From Talinum fruticosum (Eukaryota; Streptophyta; Magnoliopsida; Caryophyllales; Talinaceae), in contig JAITYX010000011.1 in the NCBI GenBank assembly GCA_021018815.1, forward strand, positions 3,300,501 to 3,364,500: a stretch of DNA of 64,000 nt, written 5' to 3'. Below the pieces are notes generated by a model. That model had not been told where the DNA came from. It saw nothing but the letters and a program-made list of their open reading frames with translations, and made no database searches. A program made the position numbers and the translations under genes. Positions 21,301 to 33,050 of the stretch are shown piece by piece. Positions within the stretch are counted from its first letter, which is position 1, and the number at the start of each line of letters is the position of its first letter.

Positions 21301-23425
21301 TATATTAGATAAAAGGAACTTGGCATAGCAGCCATGTGCATTTGACTACTGACACAAAATGTATTGTCAGGGAGTACTCTCAAGTCATGATGGTCAAAAG
21401 TTGAAAAGTTGTGCCACTTGCACTGTAAATTTGTAGAAGAAAACATATCTTCCTTGCACGAATGCAAGCAAAGTTGATAAATGGCAAATCACCCGTGTGC
21501 ATTCTTCGGCCTTTCCAAGACACTGTTCAAACCTTCATATAGAAATGGCACAATAATTTGCAAGGGTACAGATGATTTATTAAGATTTAGGACGTTCCAA
21601 TTTATATTTGTAATGACATCACTATTAATAGGCTAAATTAAAAAAACTAATTCCACTGTTAGTCTTTTGTACGCATTTTTGGTCCTCTTTAGACATGCTT
21701 GGAACTTCTTGGAAAAATAGCAGGGTTTGAGAACTGAAAGCGACACAAAAAGTTGGTGTTTATTGACCCACGGAAGGGGGGTTGATCTGATTACTTGACA
21801 TTCCCAATCCCACTATTGACTGAGAACTTTCCTGTGTTCCAAATGACAGTCAAGCCAGTTTTTCTATGCTTCAGCAATCAAATACCTAGAACCAAAGACA
21901 GCAATCTGGCAAAGACAGCTACTGGAAAGGACATGCAGCAAGAAAGACAAGAACATATTCTGCTTGATTTTTACATTTTTCTTATATAATGTGTGGCTTG
22001 GAGAAAACCTAAGAAATTTTCAACAAAAGGAAAGGGATATAGGAGTTCTTGTTCAATAAAGCATAGATTATAAATGCTTTATTTTTGTAAAGGCCAGGGA
22101 TGCCCTGAGTAGATTGTACAGTTAATGGGTGAAGTGATGAGAATCAAGATAATCTTCAATTTGAAAAAAAAAGAAAAAAAGATGATAGTCAACAAAACAC
22201 AGAACAATCATAAGAAAGAATTATTTCAATTTGGATATTTTACATTTGTAAACCAACCTGTTTTTAACCAAGAAATAAACATAAGTCTCATTTTTCATGC
22301 TTTGCATGCACATTAGTAATAAGAAGTTGATAACTGGAGAACAAAGATAGAGATGCCGCGTTTGTAACAAACAAGATTCATGCTATAGCTATTCTTTTGA
22401 AAGCTTGCTATTGTCCTAGCCCATTCAGGAAGTCGAACAAGGTGCATCTCTAGAACTAACCTTGCCCTCCCATGGAAGGAACATGCATAGGACGTAGCCT
22501 ACTGGTGTACTCATAATTGAGCAAATAATGATCATTTACCCAATATCATACTTCTTTTATCTCACAATGTGTGTCACCTTTCTACATCGGTTTGTCCATA
22601 TCACTTCTCAAAATTTGTGAAAAGTCAAGAAGACAGTAGCTCTCAGGCAAGGGAGGATGAAGGATACTATCCACTTACTTTATAGCCCTGCTAGCCAATA
22701 ACCAATTATATGCGAGCCTTGCTAATTGCTATACTCGTAGTTACATTCAGCAAACCTATGCATCCAATTTTTGATCGCTATGTAATATATTACTTTTTCC
22801 AAGTCAAAAAATATTCAGCAAAGAAATTTCATTCAAGATGCACAAAAACTGGGCTCTTTTATTCGTCTTAAACTTCAAATAAAAGGACACCACGAGATCA
22901 TATATGATACAAATCATGCATAACTCCCTCACCTCCCAAAACCCTGAATAGTAAAGGTTATGCCAATGGTTTCAGTAAAGTCGTCAATTGCAGGCTCAGT
23001 ACATCGAAAAATTAATCCCACAATTTAATTTTGATAATTTACCAGATGGATTCTTCAAAAATTAGCTTTAAGGCTAAAACAAACCCAGGTGAAAAGTAAG
23101 CTCTGCAATTACAGAAATTGAACCTCAATATTGATGCTCTCAAGAACCCATAGAAATGCATCCAGCCCATAATTTGAGGAATATGAATAGTAATCCTCAA
23201 GTGGGGACTCCAAATTCAACAATAAAACCCACCAAAAAAGCAACAGGAGAGAGAAAACTTAAACAAGGTATAGAATAAGAAAGTAACTGACCAACTAGAG
23301 TTGATTAGATCTCTCCAATTAGGGGAAGAGATATTCCGAGGCCCATAAACACGAAAAGCGTGAGGATGATCCTCTCCACCATTACCATTAATGCCTTGAG
23401 CTATTTGAGTTGCTTTTGCAGCCAT
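18338..23425 (-). CDS. class-3 lipase / alpha-beta hydrolase, GDSL esterase/lipase At4g10955-like (apparent frameshift)
   Basis: The only clear host gene. Exon 1 (23425-23292) starts with ATG and reads MAAKATQIAQGIN, then HPHAFRVYGPRNISSPNWRD. It is cut inside the Trp codon at a GTCAGT donor. Exon 2 (19324-18338) opens after TGCAG with KDGNYRRTVMACFIQAVYLL, has LIDERDGSIFGAVLEW, LALRGT, and the nucleophile elbow IAGHSLGAGFALQ (Ser codon 18888-18886), and ends at 18338. The family fits plant lipase-class-3 proteins of about 350 residues; a repaired frame would be 373. One base appears missing in a run of five C (minus strand; G run 18804-18808), shifting the frame after HLFNP; a sixth C would restore it. 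This is either a recent null allele or a sequence error. The intron is 3967 bp. The substrate is unknown. Confidence 0.85.
19490..22770. repeat. diverged tandem duplication inside the lipase intron
   Basis: About 19490-21270 and about 21310-22770 are two diverged copies of one intronic segment. Shared landmarks, in the same order, include GCAAGCAAAGTTGAT followed by GTGTGCATTCTTC (19660 and 21465), AATGGCACAATAA (19750 and 21545), GTAAACCAACCT (20126 and 22248), GCTATAGCTA...TTTTGAAAGC (20805 and 22382), and CAGCAAATAATGAT versus GAGCAAATAATGAT (20946 and 22520). The first copy is longer because of an insertion at about 20199-20788. Confidence 0.7.
20199..20788. mobile_element. LTR-like insertion in the first intron copy (probable solo LTR)
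   Basis: This block has no counterpart in the second copy of the duplicated intron segment, which marks it as an insertion. It starts TGTTAGGTATGGCCC and ends AAACATACAACA, so both ends carry the TGTT/AACA motif of many Copia LTRs. No coding domain lies within. No clean target duplication is seen (TGAAC before, CCTGT after), so the borders may be a few bases off. Confidence 0.5.
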
Positions 23426-23780
23426 CTCCTTTGAACTTTGCTCCCATCTCCATAGCCACTCGAAATCCCCCGGCCCCTCTTTTATCTCTTTTATTTTTTT
23501 TTCTCTACAGAATTTATTCAACAGAATATGCCCGTAGAAAATTATTCAATTCACACATGATTTTGTACAGAAAAAGAACCCCACTTGTGATTCCCAATTC
23601 CTCATCAAACTCCCCATCGGAGGGGCGAGAGAGAGAGAATTGAGGCATGTTTACATTGAGTCTTTTAGAGTGTAGGACGGGTTCCATTTTTTTTTTTCCA
23701 TAATAAGCCCCTTGCATCAAATTCCTCAATTTTTCTGCTTCTTTGAGAACTACGTTTCTACTTTTTTTTTTTTTTTTTTT
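23426..23780 (-). promoter_or_regulatory. presumed 5' UTR and promoter region of the lipase gene, cut short by the MULE
   Basis: The lipase start codon lies at 23425, so this 355-bp stretch is its immediate upstream region in the minus direction. It contains a CT/GA-rich patch (about 23615-23640) and two poly-T tracts (23686-23697, 23762-23780). The MULE begins at 23781, so any distal promoter lies on the far side of a 20.9-kb insertion or has been supplied by it. No TATA box can be assigned confidently. Confidence 0.4.
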
Positions 23781-23940
23781 GGGAAATTTACAGATAGGTG
23801 AAGTTTGGCAATTTACAGATGGGTCATTTTTTTGTGGGCCCCACTTGACTGCGTTGGCTCGGTAAGGTCAAAAGATAAAAATGCCCTAACTAATATTGGT
23901 TCGGTGTTTGGGATAGATGAAGGCTCACTGAAGCTTCCTG
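23781..23940 (+). repeat. left terminal inverted repeat of the MULE
   Basis: This arm matches the reverse complement of 44520-44687 with small indels. Landmarks are GATGGGTCATTTTT, GTGGGCCCCACTTGA and TAAGGTCAAAAGATAAAAAT. A T-run of 19 bases precedes it. Confidence 0.85.
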
Positions 23941-25045
23941 TGGAAGGAATTGAAGGAATTCAAAATTAATCGAGGCTGAGCGCAGAGAGAGAGAGAGAGG
24001 GGACAACCGGAAGAGAGAGAACCGAAGAAGAAGAAGAAGTAGAGTGAAGCGAGAACGAGGGCGTGAGAACAAGGGCGATTACTTCACCGCGCAGAGCGAG
24101 AAGGGGAGTGAGAAGAAGGGCGAGAAAAAGACGGCGAACAAGTAGACGAAGAAGAAGAGCGAAAAGAAGTAGACCGAGAAGAAGAGGGAGAAGAAGAAGA
24201 AGGAGGAACAACATCGGAGGAGATCGAAGCCGATTTGTACACAGTAATTTACGTGCATTTACGAGGTTTTCGTTGAAACGATTTGTGTTGGGTGGGGGTT
24301 GTAATTTGTTTGAGAATGGGTCTCATTTCTTAGAATTGGAATGAAATATGTTGTGAATTTGGGATTTCTTTACGTGTTTGCAAGTGGGTTCTATTTCAAT
24401 CCAGGATGTAAATATAGGTTAACTCAAACAAAGACATGAGAAAAGAAAGCGCAGACATTTATGAGAATAAAGTTTGGTATTTTGTGTGCTAATCTGCTAT
24501 GTTATTGTATAAATTGAGGGTCGAAAATGGTATAAATTTTGCTTGTCTCTTATAAATGTATAATATTTTGCGATTGATATATGTATAATATGAAACTCGG
24601 TATTTTGCAATCACATTGTCTAATTTAAAACCATACGATCGAGTATAGAAGCCCAATAGAACTATTTTAAATCACTAGAAAACAATACTGTGAAGAAATT
24701 AGAAAGAGAACAAAATTACGAAGAAAAAACAGAGCATTTGTTTCGTATGGCCCTTGTGGTTGGCGGTTTTGGTAATTGATCGACGATCCGATTCGGGTGT
24801 TTTATAATTATAATTATAGAATGGAGAAAAAGGTTCCAAGTACATAGATTTCAATTCAAAAGCAATAGTCTGCTCCTCCCCCATTATTGTTTTGTTGATG
24901 AGAGTGGAAATTTGTTCCGAGCATTGTTGTTGAGCTTTGTTGTTCCATTCATCGGCTTTGGCTATCCCCAATCCAAGTATATTATTTGGAAGAGTAGATG
25001 CCCCGCCAAGCTAGTGGAATAACTTTTTCTTCCTTCCTGGCGATG
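23941..25045. other. MULE subterminal region: purine-rich tract, then AT-rich DNA
   Basis: From 23970 to 24220 the plus strand is GA-rich (GAAGAAGAAG and GAGAGAGAG runs). This could be the 5' UTR of the plus-strand gene and mirrors a CT-rich patch near 44400. Arg-rich frames across it are artefacts. From 24240 to 24960 I see no gene. Confidence 0.45.
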
Positions 25046-25320
25046 CTAAAGGAAGTTTATGCGAGTGTTTTTAATAATTGGATTACCCGAGTAGGTGGTA
25101 TGATTCCAATAGGTCCGCATGGTCAATAGAATAGAGTTATTCAGTTGGATCTTCCCAACATAATCGAACCTGTTTACTCCTAAAAGTTTCACTGTAGCGA
25201 TATTTTTGGTTGCAAGTGTGTGATAATAATTAAAGCTCATATTGCCAAGCTTCAGGGGCACCTCGACATACCTTATTGGTAGCTTACCTTTGGAAAACGT
25301 AGTCATTTGTAAGATCTCTA
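25046..25320 (-). pseudogene. LINE reverse transcriptase fragment (minus strand)
   Basis: The frame reads KGKLPIRYVEVPLKLGNMSF, then NYYHTL, then FDYVGKIQLNNSILLTMRTYW. This corresponds to the YLGVPL...GRIQLI-SVL block just after the palm domain of plant LINE reverse transcriptases, with several substitutions (E for G in YLGVPL). It is a short isolated piece inside the MULE, apparently an old insertion or captured fragment. Confidence 0.7.
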
Positions 25321-25469
25321 ATTAAGTTTGAGGACTAACCCTAGCAATAAAAATTTGCAATGTGTGAACATTACACAGGTGTAGATAAGGCATAAAAGGA
25401 AATGCTCGGATATCGGTATTGTACGTGTTATTCGATTGTGTTTGAGATGAAAGGAATGGTTTCGATTAT

Positions 25470-26540
25470 TAGGATTCGTTTGGATTGTTGTCATGAGTAA
25501 TGGTCGTTGACATCCATGGATTGAGTAGTTGCGGATTGCACTTTACATATGGAAATTAATGAACTTTGTTGGCTATTGTGGCATATAAAACGAACTATTA
25601 TAGCGGTAGAACATTGTGAAAATGCAGTATTAGATTGGTTTTGATTGTTATCATCGGTAATGGTTGTTGACATCGTAGGATTGAGTAGTTGCTGATTAGG
25701 TATTACATATTGAAATGAGTGGTAGTGGCTTATAGCTGTACATTGTGAAAATGCATTATTAGGAATAAATTTGATTGTTATCATCAATAACGGTTGTTGA
25801 CATCCTAGGATTGAGTAGTTGCTGATTAGGTATAACATATTGAAATGAGTGGTAGTGGTGCGTTAAATATAGCTGTACAGTGAGAATGCATTATTAGGAA
25901 TAAATTTGATTGTTATCATCGGTAATGGTTGTTGACATCGTAGGGTTGAGTAGTTGCTCGATTAGGTATTACATATTGAAATGAGTGGTAGTGGCTTGTT
26001 AAATATAGTCTGTACAACATTGTGAAAATGCATTATTAGGAATAAATTTGATTGTTATCATCAATAATGGTTGTTGACATTGTAGGATTGAGTAGTTGCT
26101 TGATTAAGTATTACATATTGAAATGAGTGGTAGTAGCTTGTTAAATATAGATGTACAACATTGTGAAAATGCATTATTAGGAATAAATTTGATTGTTATC
26201 ATCAATAATGGTTGTTGACATCCTAGGATTGAGTAGTTGCTCGATTAGGTATTACACATTAAAATGAGTGGTAGTGGCTTATTAAATATAGCTGTACAAC
26301 ATTGTGTGAATGCATTATTAGGAATAAATTTGATTGTTATCATCAATAATGGTTGTTGACATCCTAGGATTAAGTAGTTTCAGATTTGGTATTACATACC
26401 GAGATGAGTTGTAGTTATTGTGAAGTTGGAAGTCAATGTTGTAATTGTAAAACATTGAATGTGAAAATGCATTAATGTGATTTGTTTGGATTGTTATCAT
26501 GAATAATGGTAGTTGACATCGGAAGATTGAGTAGTGGCAA
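25470..26540. repeat. minisatellite, 8 units of about 130-159 bp
   Basis: The phrase GATTGTTATCATC (first and last units slightly different), followed by ATAATGGTTGTTGACATC and GGATTGAGTAGTTGC, recurs at about 25484, 25643, 25773, 25907, 26050, 26191, 26332 and 26489. Each unit continues with ATTACATATTGAAATGAGTG, GTAGTGGCTT and TGTGAAAATGCATTATTAG. The central units are the most alike and the outer ones most diverged, as unequal exchange predicts. It lies upstream of the Ulp1-type gene. Confidence 0.9.
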
Positions 26541-26839
26541 ATTTTGTATTAAATGTGAAAATTGCTGAAGTTTTGGTGGTTAGGTGATGTTTTTGAGGGC
26601 TTTCAGTCACTATTGTAATTTTCAGCACGAGTATGTTGAATTAAATATTGATATGTTTGTTGTGTTGTGTTCAACTCGTAGGTTGAAGAAATGACCGAGT
26701 AAAGCTGGAAACAAGTGGGAAAAGGTCGTGACAATCAATCCAATCCATGTCACACGACGTACCCGGCCTGACAGAATGTACGCAATGTCACCGATGATGG
26801 GGAGACATTTGCCGAGGAGAAAAAGCAGAGGACTTCGAC

Positions 26840-28200
26840 ATGGATGAGGAAGTGATGGAATTATCGGAGGGTTCTAACATGGATCGGGGCAAACATACAC
26901 ATCCGAAAGCAAAGATGTGTCGAGCATTTACGATGTCAACCTCGGAGGGGACATCAAACGAGCATGATTTGGGAGACCCTATGGACATGGACAGGCGGTA
27001 TGGGAAGAGGACAACAAGTACATCCGGACGGGGGTACATACGGGTATATGTTTGGACGATGTTGATGTTATCCTCCGATCCGGATGTATGTTAGGAACGT
27101 TGGATACATTCAACGAAGTTTGGATGATTTCCATACGGAACTCATGCGGGGACGGCGTTTGCACCTGTGCTTGATTATGGCCTTGTGGAGACCGATAGAC
27201 ACCCGACCCTTGCCTTGATAAAGCGGTGGGTTCCTCGGTGGAAGGCGTTCGGAATAGGAGGGAGGAGGATGCCTTTTACTATGTTTGATGTAATTATGTT
27301 AACCGGGCTGCCGGGGACAGGGGTCAAGGTGGATTTGAACGGGCCACCGGTGTCGGCGAAGTTGGCACACTACTTATGAGTCGCATGGAAGAGTGGGAGA
27401 GGGAGTGGGTGGACTCAATGGTGCAACGTAGGTCTGGGAAAAAGTGCTATTTGCGCAAGTATGTCAATTGTATGGTCAACTTGGCAAATGAGCACACAAC
27501 GAGTAAGAAACGGGCCGTGGCTTAGGTCGTATTCGCTGGATAGTCTTGAGTGGGGTTTTCTTCCCACGTTCGCTAATGGAGCAAATTGGCATATGCTACG
27601 TTACGCAGATGATCCCGACGCTTTGGGCCGGTATGCTTGGGCTGAAGCTATTTGGAGGGATGTAGTCGAGAACATTGAAGATACGCAGAGGGAGCTCTGT
27701 ACATCCGACCTCTCCCGGATAAATCTTGGTGGCTTTTGTGTCCTGTCTGCAGTACGTCAAGCTTGTGTTGCTAAAGAAGTAGTGTTGTTTTCGTCCCGCC
27801 GTGTATTCAATGTATGACAAGTATTGTACCATATGAAACTAATTGATTTTATTATGCGGTTGTGGTTTTATGAGCATACCACACAAGCATAACAATCTAG
27901 ATGGGCACCGGTTCCCAAGGCTGCGTAGTTGGGGTAGAGTTCAGCACTCGCCCCACTACGACGCCGAGGCCATGGTTCGGTCCGTAACGGAGGAGGAGGT
28001 GAGAAAATTGAGTATTTGTTTGTTATTAGGGGGATGGGTAGACTTCATTGAACACGTATGTAGTTCCTCGGTATGTTGTGATCTGTCAACTCGCAGCTTG
28101 TACTTGTCCCGCATCCACGGGACTATGAGGCTGGCCAGGCAGTTGTCTCCGAATACATGCGGACGGATGATTTTCAGTTTTATTTGGAGGACTCGGAGGT
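26840..28200 (+). pseudogene. plant-mobile-domain / DUF1985-like region of the MULE's Ulp1-type gene
   Basis: This is the N-terminal part of the plus-strand gene. Following frames, I read an acidic leader (from MDEEVMELSEGSN at 26840), RNVGYIQRSLDDFHTELMRG (about 27090-27145), LVETDRHPTLALIKRW, RRMPFTMFDVIMLTGLPGTG (27260-27320), MSRMEEWEREWVDSMVQ, and GFLPTFANGANWHMLRYADD with RYAWAEAIWRDV (about 27555-27665). The -F-T-x-x-D-V-x-x-L-T-G-L-P-x-x-G pattern is that of plant mobile-domain/DUF1985 proteins linked to Ulp1 genes in MULEs. An exon ending EDSE at about 28198 has a GTATGT donor. Frameshifts occur near 27080, 27147 and 27375, with a stop near 27520. Its biochemical role is not established. 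Confidence 0.65.
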
Positions 28201-29568
28201 ATGTCTTCATAGTTGTTTCATTTTGAAAGAATCCTGTACCCCTCATCCTTGCATAATGGTGCACTGGAGTAGTTGTCTTTTTGTCTTCAATAAAAGCTTC
28301 CTTCCCATAAAATTCAATGGTGCCCATGCGAAGAATAGTTGTGTGTCATTGGCAATTATACGTGAATGCGTGACTCGATGACATAAGAGGGGAGGGGTTA
28401 CCTGCTGCCTAATGCCAATAGTAACAACTAATATAATAAACATGAACAGTAAATACATCTCGCGATGGCATGAAAAGATGGGGGATCGGAATTTACCAAC
28501 AAATTTTGAGCCCTTTCTATTCAAAACAAGTATTGGATTCATGCCGTGGCCATAAAATGAAAAACAAGGCAAATTACAACATATGCCATGGTTATATAGA
28601 AAATCGAAGAGGAGCAACGGAGTTTGACATACCTCCATTACCTATTGTTGTCCGTTGCCATCTTTATACTCAACAAAACCATAACAGTACCCCTGGCCGT
28701 AGTAAAGCTTACAAAACCAAACTGTCGATCGAATACCATATGTTAAAAGGAGTAATGCAAACAATTAAACTTCCATGGCAAACATACCTTATTTCACTAC
28801 ACTTGAATACCATTGTGCTTCATGGGCTCAAGCTTTTGGAATTCCTTTTGAACTAGTTCACTTGTTGCTTCATGGGCCCTTCTCTCGTGAAATTTTGAGA
28901 CAAGGTAAGTGTCCTTGTTTAGGATACTTGTGCATAATCATAGCGAATGCAAGTCCTATGCTCTTCAAATAATAAAATCAACCATGGAGATATTGTTAGC
29001 CACAAAAACCTGTTTTAAGTAATACACACCTTAAATAGGAAAACTAATATTCTTCAAAATTTCCTGAATGTTTTAACAATGATCACACTTGACAAGTTCA
29101 CAAAGCATAGACTGTTCATTGTATATTACTGTTGTTATATAGGCATATGAGGAACTCATGTGAAATTGAATGCTTTAAATGAGTCAATCATGGAAATTGT
29201 TTTCATGGCTTCCACCGTTTTTATGGGTTTTATGATGATGTTTTGGAAGTCAATTTAGAGAGACATTTTGATCAAACAAAATAAATTAATTTGTTTTATG
29301 CTAACGACAACATTCATTCACACATACACAAATTCGGACAACTTAGGAAGCAACATAAAATCAGACAAGAAAAGAAAATGGGTATGGTCAGCTACAAATT
29401 TTAAAGTTGTCTTATTTATGCTTTTTTTTTTTCCGTACCCCAAACAAGATTTATACCTTCCCTTGCCTCCCATAAGCCTTTGATGCTATGGGATCCCTTA
29501 TCCTCATACTCCTTGGAGGATCATTGTTGTATGTCTTCTTTATGCATTCATCTCGTTCTTCCTTTCAG
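28201..29568. other. introns or unassigned DNA of the MULE gene
   Basis: No convincing exon is seen over about 1.4 kb. The T-rich tract and TTTCAG at 29563-29568 form a good acceptor for the next exon. Overlapping short frames in 28250-28860 show no family motif. Confidence 0.4.
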
Positions 29569-30122
29569 GGTGTGCTTAGCTTGGAAGAGCGGTTGCGACG
29601 TACGTGTGACCCGTACGCAGCAGAGAAGGAAGCTCATCGCATAACACGTGCAGAGCGTGATTCATGCAGACAGAGGTTGCTCGAGTTGGAGATGAGGTTC
29701 AAGGCAACCGATGCTCATCCAAGTCATGGCATGTCTACGAATCCCGATGATGTACAACTACGTGAGGGACATGATGCTGCGGGCAGCATGAGTGTTGACC
29801 TTGACATGTCCACTTCCGTGATGGACCAGGAAGTAACAACGGTGCTTGGGACTGTGTGCTGCTGCACGTATTCGGAATGACGACGACCCAACTACCGATA
29901 AGGCTGGCGTTGGAGGACAATCTTCAACACACAAGGTCGATCAACAAGTGGGGTCTCGATTGAAAAGTTTCCCTAGAACAAGAGTCCCTTCCAAAGTGCA
30001 GTCTTCACTATATACCGACCCCTCCAAGCGGGGTCATGTACGTGCAGACAAAGGGTAATATACCACCTACAGTCCCCACGACCCGTTCAAGGGGTAAGGC
30101 CGTGATGACAATCCCGACGGAG
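29569..30122 (+). pseudogene. coiled-coil exon of the MULE's Ulp1-type gene
   Basis: The exon starts after CTTTCAG and reads GVLSLEERLRRTCDPYAAEK, then EAHRITRAERDSCRQRLLEL, with a heptad-like, highly charged pattern typical of a coiled coil. Met/Asp-rich and Ser/Thr-rich linkers follow. A frame change at about 29850-29880 is needed to continue into VQSSLYTDPSKRG and a basic tail, with a GTAAGG donor at 30123. A linker of this kind commonly joins the N-terminal domain to the Ulp1 protease in these genes. No function is assigned. Confidence 0.5.
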
Positions 30123-30686
30123 GTAAGGGACATTACAAACACCTATCAATGTAATTTTTTTGTGTTCGTCCATTCACTCGTAAATTTCTCTCTTAGTTTT
30201 GGTACCATTGCACGCAATTGCTTTCATTACTATCTTTGCATATACATAAGTTCATATTTTCGGGTTAAGGTGATCTTGGGCATTATGTACCGCCACACAG
30301 ATGGCGTATGCGTAAAATCCCGGTGTTAGTGTTCGCATTACATTCGTAATGTACACCGTATAGACATAGAATTCACTCGAACCATTCAAGTAACATCCCC
30401 AGCACTAATAATACACAAAACGTGAATGCAAAGAATAAACATACTCAAGTTTATGGCTTTTTACGATGTCAGTAAAGTGTAAGACAATGACTACTCTTTT
30501 GTCTTCGTCTGCTTATATGTTTTGTTTCTCTTTCTTGTACAACAACATACAGGCTGCCCATATTGCACAGTCCGTCGAAAAACCCTCTAAGGAGGTAAAA
30601 TAACCTTATGTAATCTGCTATTCGTATTCATCTTTGTCAAGTGCTTTTGTTTGAGACTTGATGGTTGACCCTACTTTATGTGTCCA

Positions 30687-31933
30687 CTAGCATGTTAGGG
30701 AGTACTTGACAAAGCCTTTGTTAAAAGAGGAGAACAACTTGCTAGGGATTGTGCGTCAATCATACAAGTCATTCAAAAACCCAGTGATCGGTATGCAAAT
30801 CAACCGATGTCATTCGGAACCATTGTCTTTTGCATGAACTTCGTTACTCATTGTACATTCTCATGGTGCAGGAATATTAAACTCCCTGGTGCTTCAAACT
30901 CGAACGCTTTTGGGGATACGTTGAGTGCCCTCATTCATGTTGTCCCGAAGTGCGGCGCATATGATACGTGGCAAAAGTACTCGTATTGGGGGACTTGCGG
31001 TTAATGAATATGGGTCACTCCTCCAAAAGCGCCAGAAATGTATGGGGACTTGTGTCTGCCGGACCGTGTACTTGCCGTACCAAATGCAGGTTTGTTCGGA
31101 CCGGCATAACCAAACGTGCGTTACTTACCGTACACTATTTCCTTCATTACTCGTACAATTGTTGTGTGAGCATGCAACTTTCAAGCCTAAGGCCGTCAAC
31201 GCGTCCATTCGGGTTACGCTGCGAAATCGTTTCAATGAATCCGTCCACTTTGTAAGCCTTCAACTTAACTACCTATGGATAACACATGTTTTTCATAATG
31301 GTTCGTGTCGTACAAGTTATCGTTATACATAAATGAATGGTTGCAGGTGTTTATGCCCCTACTAGAGGCGGAGGCCGGACATTGGGTTCCGTTAGTTGCC
31401 GACTTCCACGCCAGGCGATTCTTCGTCTACGACTCCCTACCTTTGAAAGGGCCATCGTTGAAAAGCAAGAAGGGAGAAGCCCGGTCCGACTCGATCGGGG
31501 CAGCGGTAAGCGTCCTTGTTTAGATAGGTTGTCGTATATTGAAAGTCGTTGTCTATTAGTTTATATTTCCCTAACTAAGTGTGTTGTGTCGAAAGTCGCA
31601 ATTGCATCAGCATTGCAAGCATGCACATATATAGATGATGCTTTCTCATGGGAAGTTGAGCACGCCGATCGCCCTCAACAAAAGAAGTCGGTGTTCTTTT
31701 CCTAACTTAACCGTTTATATCTTAGGCCAACGAACTATTTCTCTAGTTACCTGTTGCATCCATAGTGAGTGTATCAACTTCTAACACCTGCTTCCTTTGT
31801 TGGCAAATGTTATTGTAGTGGGTACGATTACGGCGTTTATATGATGTTGTTTATGGACGTGTTGTCGTTGAGGGCAGGTGGACTTTTCTTTGACGAAATT
31901 GATATTAGACTCATCTCGCGATAAGATGCTCGC
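30687..31933 (+). pseudogene. Ulp1-like (C48) cysteine protease domain, catalytic Cys lost
   Basis: The C-terminal protease of the plus-strand MULE gene belongs to the Ulp1/SENP family, which cleaves SUMO-like modifiers. An exon starting at 31347 (after TTGCAG) reads VFMPLLEAEAGHWVPLVADF and RRFFVYDSLPL: this holds the catalytic His in GHW and the Asp-type position before SLP. It ends before GTAAGC (31506). A further exon (about 31596-31690) reads VAIASALQACTYIDDAFSWE. The last exon, after TTGTAG (from 31819), reads GYDYGVYMMLFMDVLSLRAG and ends at 31931-31933. Family members have Cys where this copy has Tyr (codon 31829-31831, TAC for TGC). Earlier exons (30687-31255) read EYLTKPLLKEENNLLG and DEYGSLLQKR-like pieces with frame breaks. 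Confidence 0.75.
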
Positions 31934-33050
31934 TCAGCCTCCCGAATGGCTATATTGCCCACTTCCCGGTCCATTCCTATCTTCATCTCAGCGTCATTAT
32001 GATGGCACTTATGCACCATTTGCTTTGTTAGTCAATGTATTATTATGAATACGTTACACAACAGGGTGTAGTTGTGATCAATGTGTCCCGCTCAGTAATT
32101 GTGAATAGGTTGTTTATGTATAATGCAGTAGTTGGTAATTGTGTTCATGGTGGGAATGATGTACTTTGGAGTATTGCATGTCGGTGTGAATAGGTTGCAG
32201 GTGTATAATGCAAGTACTTTGCTACCGGTGCTAGTCATGATGCACATTTGGAGTATTGCATGTCGGCGTGATGCCCTTGTCATCAAGCAGCTCGAAAACG
32301 AGGATTCAGCCTCACCAATGTAAACGAAGCTATACTATTTGTAGTTGGTTATTTTGTAAATGGTATTTGCTCAATTGATGTTTGTCGTTATCATTTTTAG
32401 GGAGAACCTTATGCATGTTTATATTTATTTGGGAAAAAATTTATTCGAGTTTTTTGGGGGCAAACTATTAAGTGCAATATTGTACCCTTACATGGTCAGC
32501 TGTCCTTGCCCAAGGCATTCATTTCAATGATAACCTTTTATGCAATATACATACATTTAAGCATGCTGAACATCTCCAATGGGCTAATGGAGAGCGGGAC
32601 CTTTATTGGAGGCTAGGAGTGCACAATAACGATGACTATCCCATTAATTAAATGGAGAATGGGACCTTTTGGAGGCGAGGAGTCCACAATGACGATTACT
32701 ATCCCATTACGTACTACGGAAATGCAATCTATTGGTACTCCGAAAGTCACATCATCATGTGCAAAATAATCCCAAAACACTAGTTTGGCGTATACAAACA
32801 TAATCCAAAAATAACAAGTAATGACTAAGGCGTATATAAACAAGTACCATCCCATTAAGTACTCCGGAAAATGCAATTCATAGTTACAAAAGTGATATCA
32901 TCATATACAACATAAGTCCAATACAATAGTAACACATATACAAACATACTCCCAAAAGAACACTAATGATGATCAGCCTATACAAAGAAGGACCATCTCG
33001 CAAAAAACTAATTCATGGTAATTGACGTCAATATCACCTTGCCTACCTTC
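31934..33050. repeat. post-gene region with short tandem repeats
   Basis: No gene is seen on the plus strand. A two-copy tandem repeat of roughly 95 bp lies at about 32100-32270 (GTGAATAGGTTG...TGTATAATGCA...TGGAGTATTGCATGTCGG). From 32625 to 32960 a looser repeat recurs (CCATTA.GTACT.CGGAAA.TGCAAT, ATACAAACAT). The terminator of the Ulp1-type gene is presumably here but cannot be located. Confidence 0.5.

Noticed and set aside
23966..24344. Arg-rich or Leu-rich proteins on both strands
   Set aside because: They arise from a GAAGAAG/GAGAGA purine tract; all frames there lack stops for compositional reasons.
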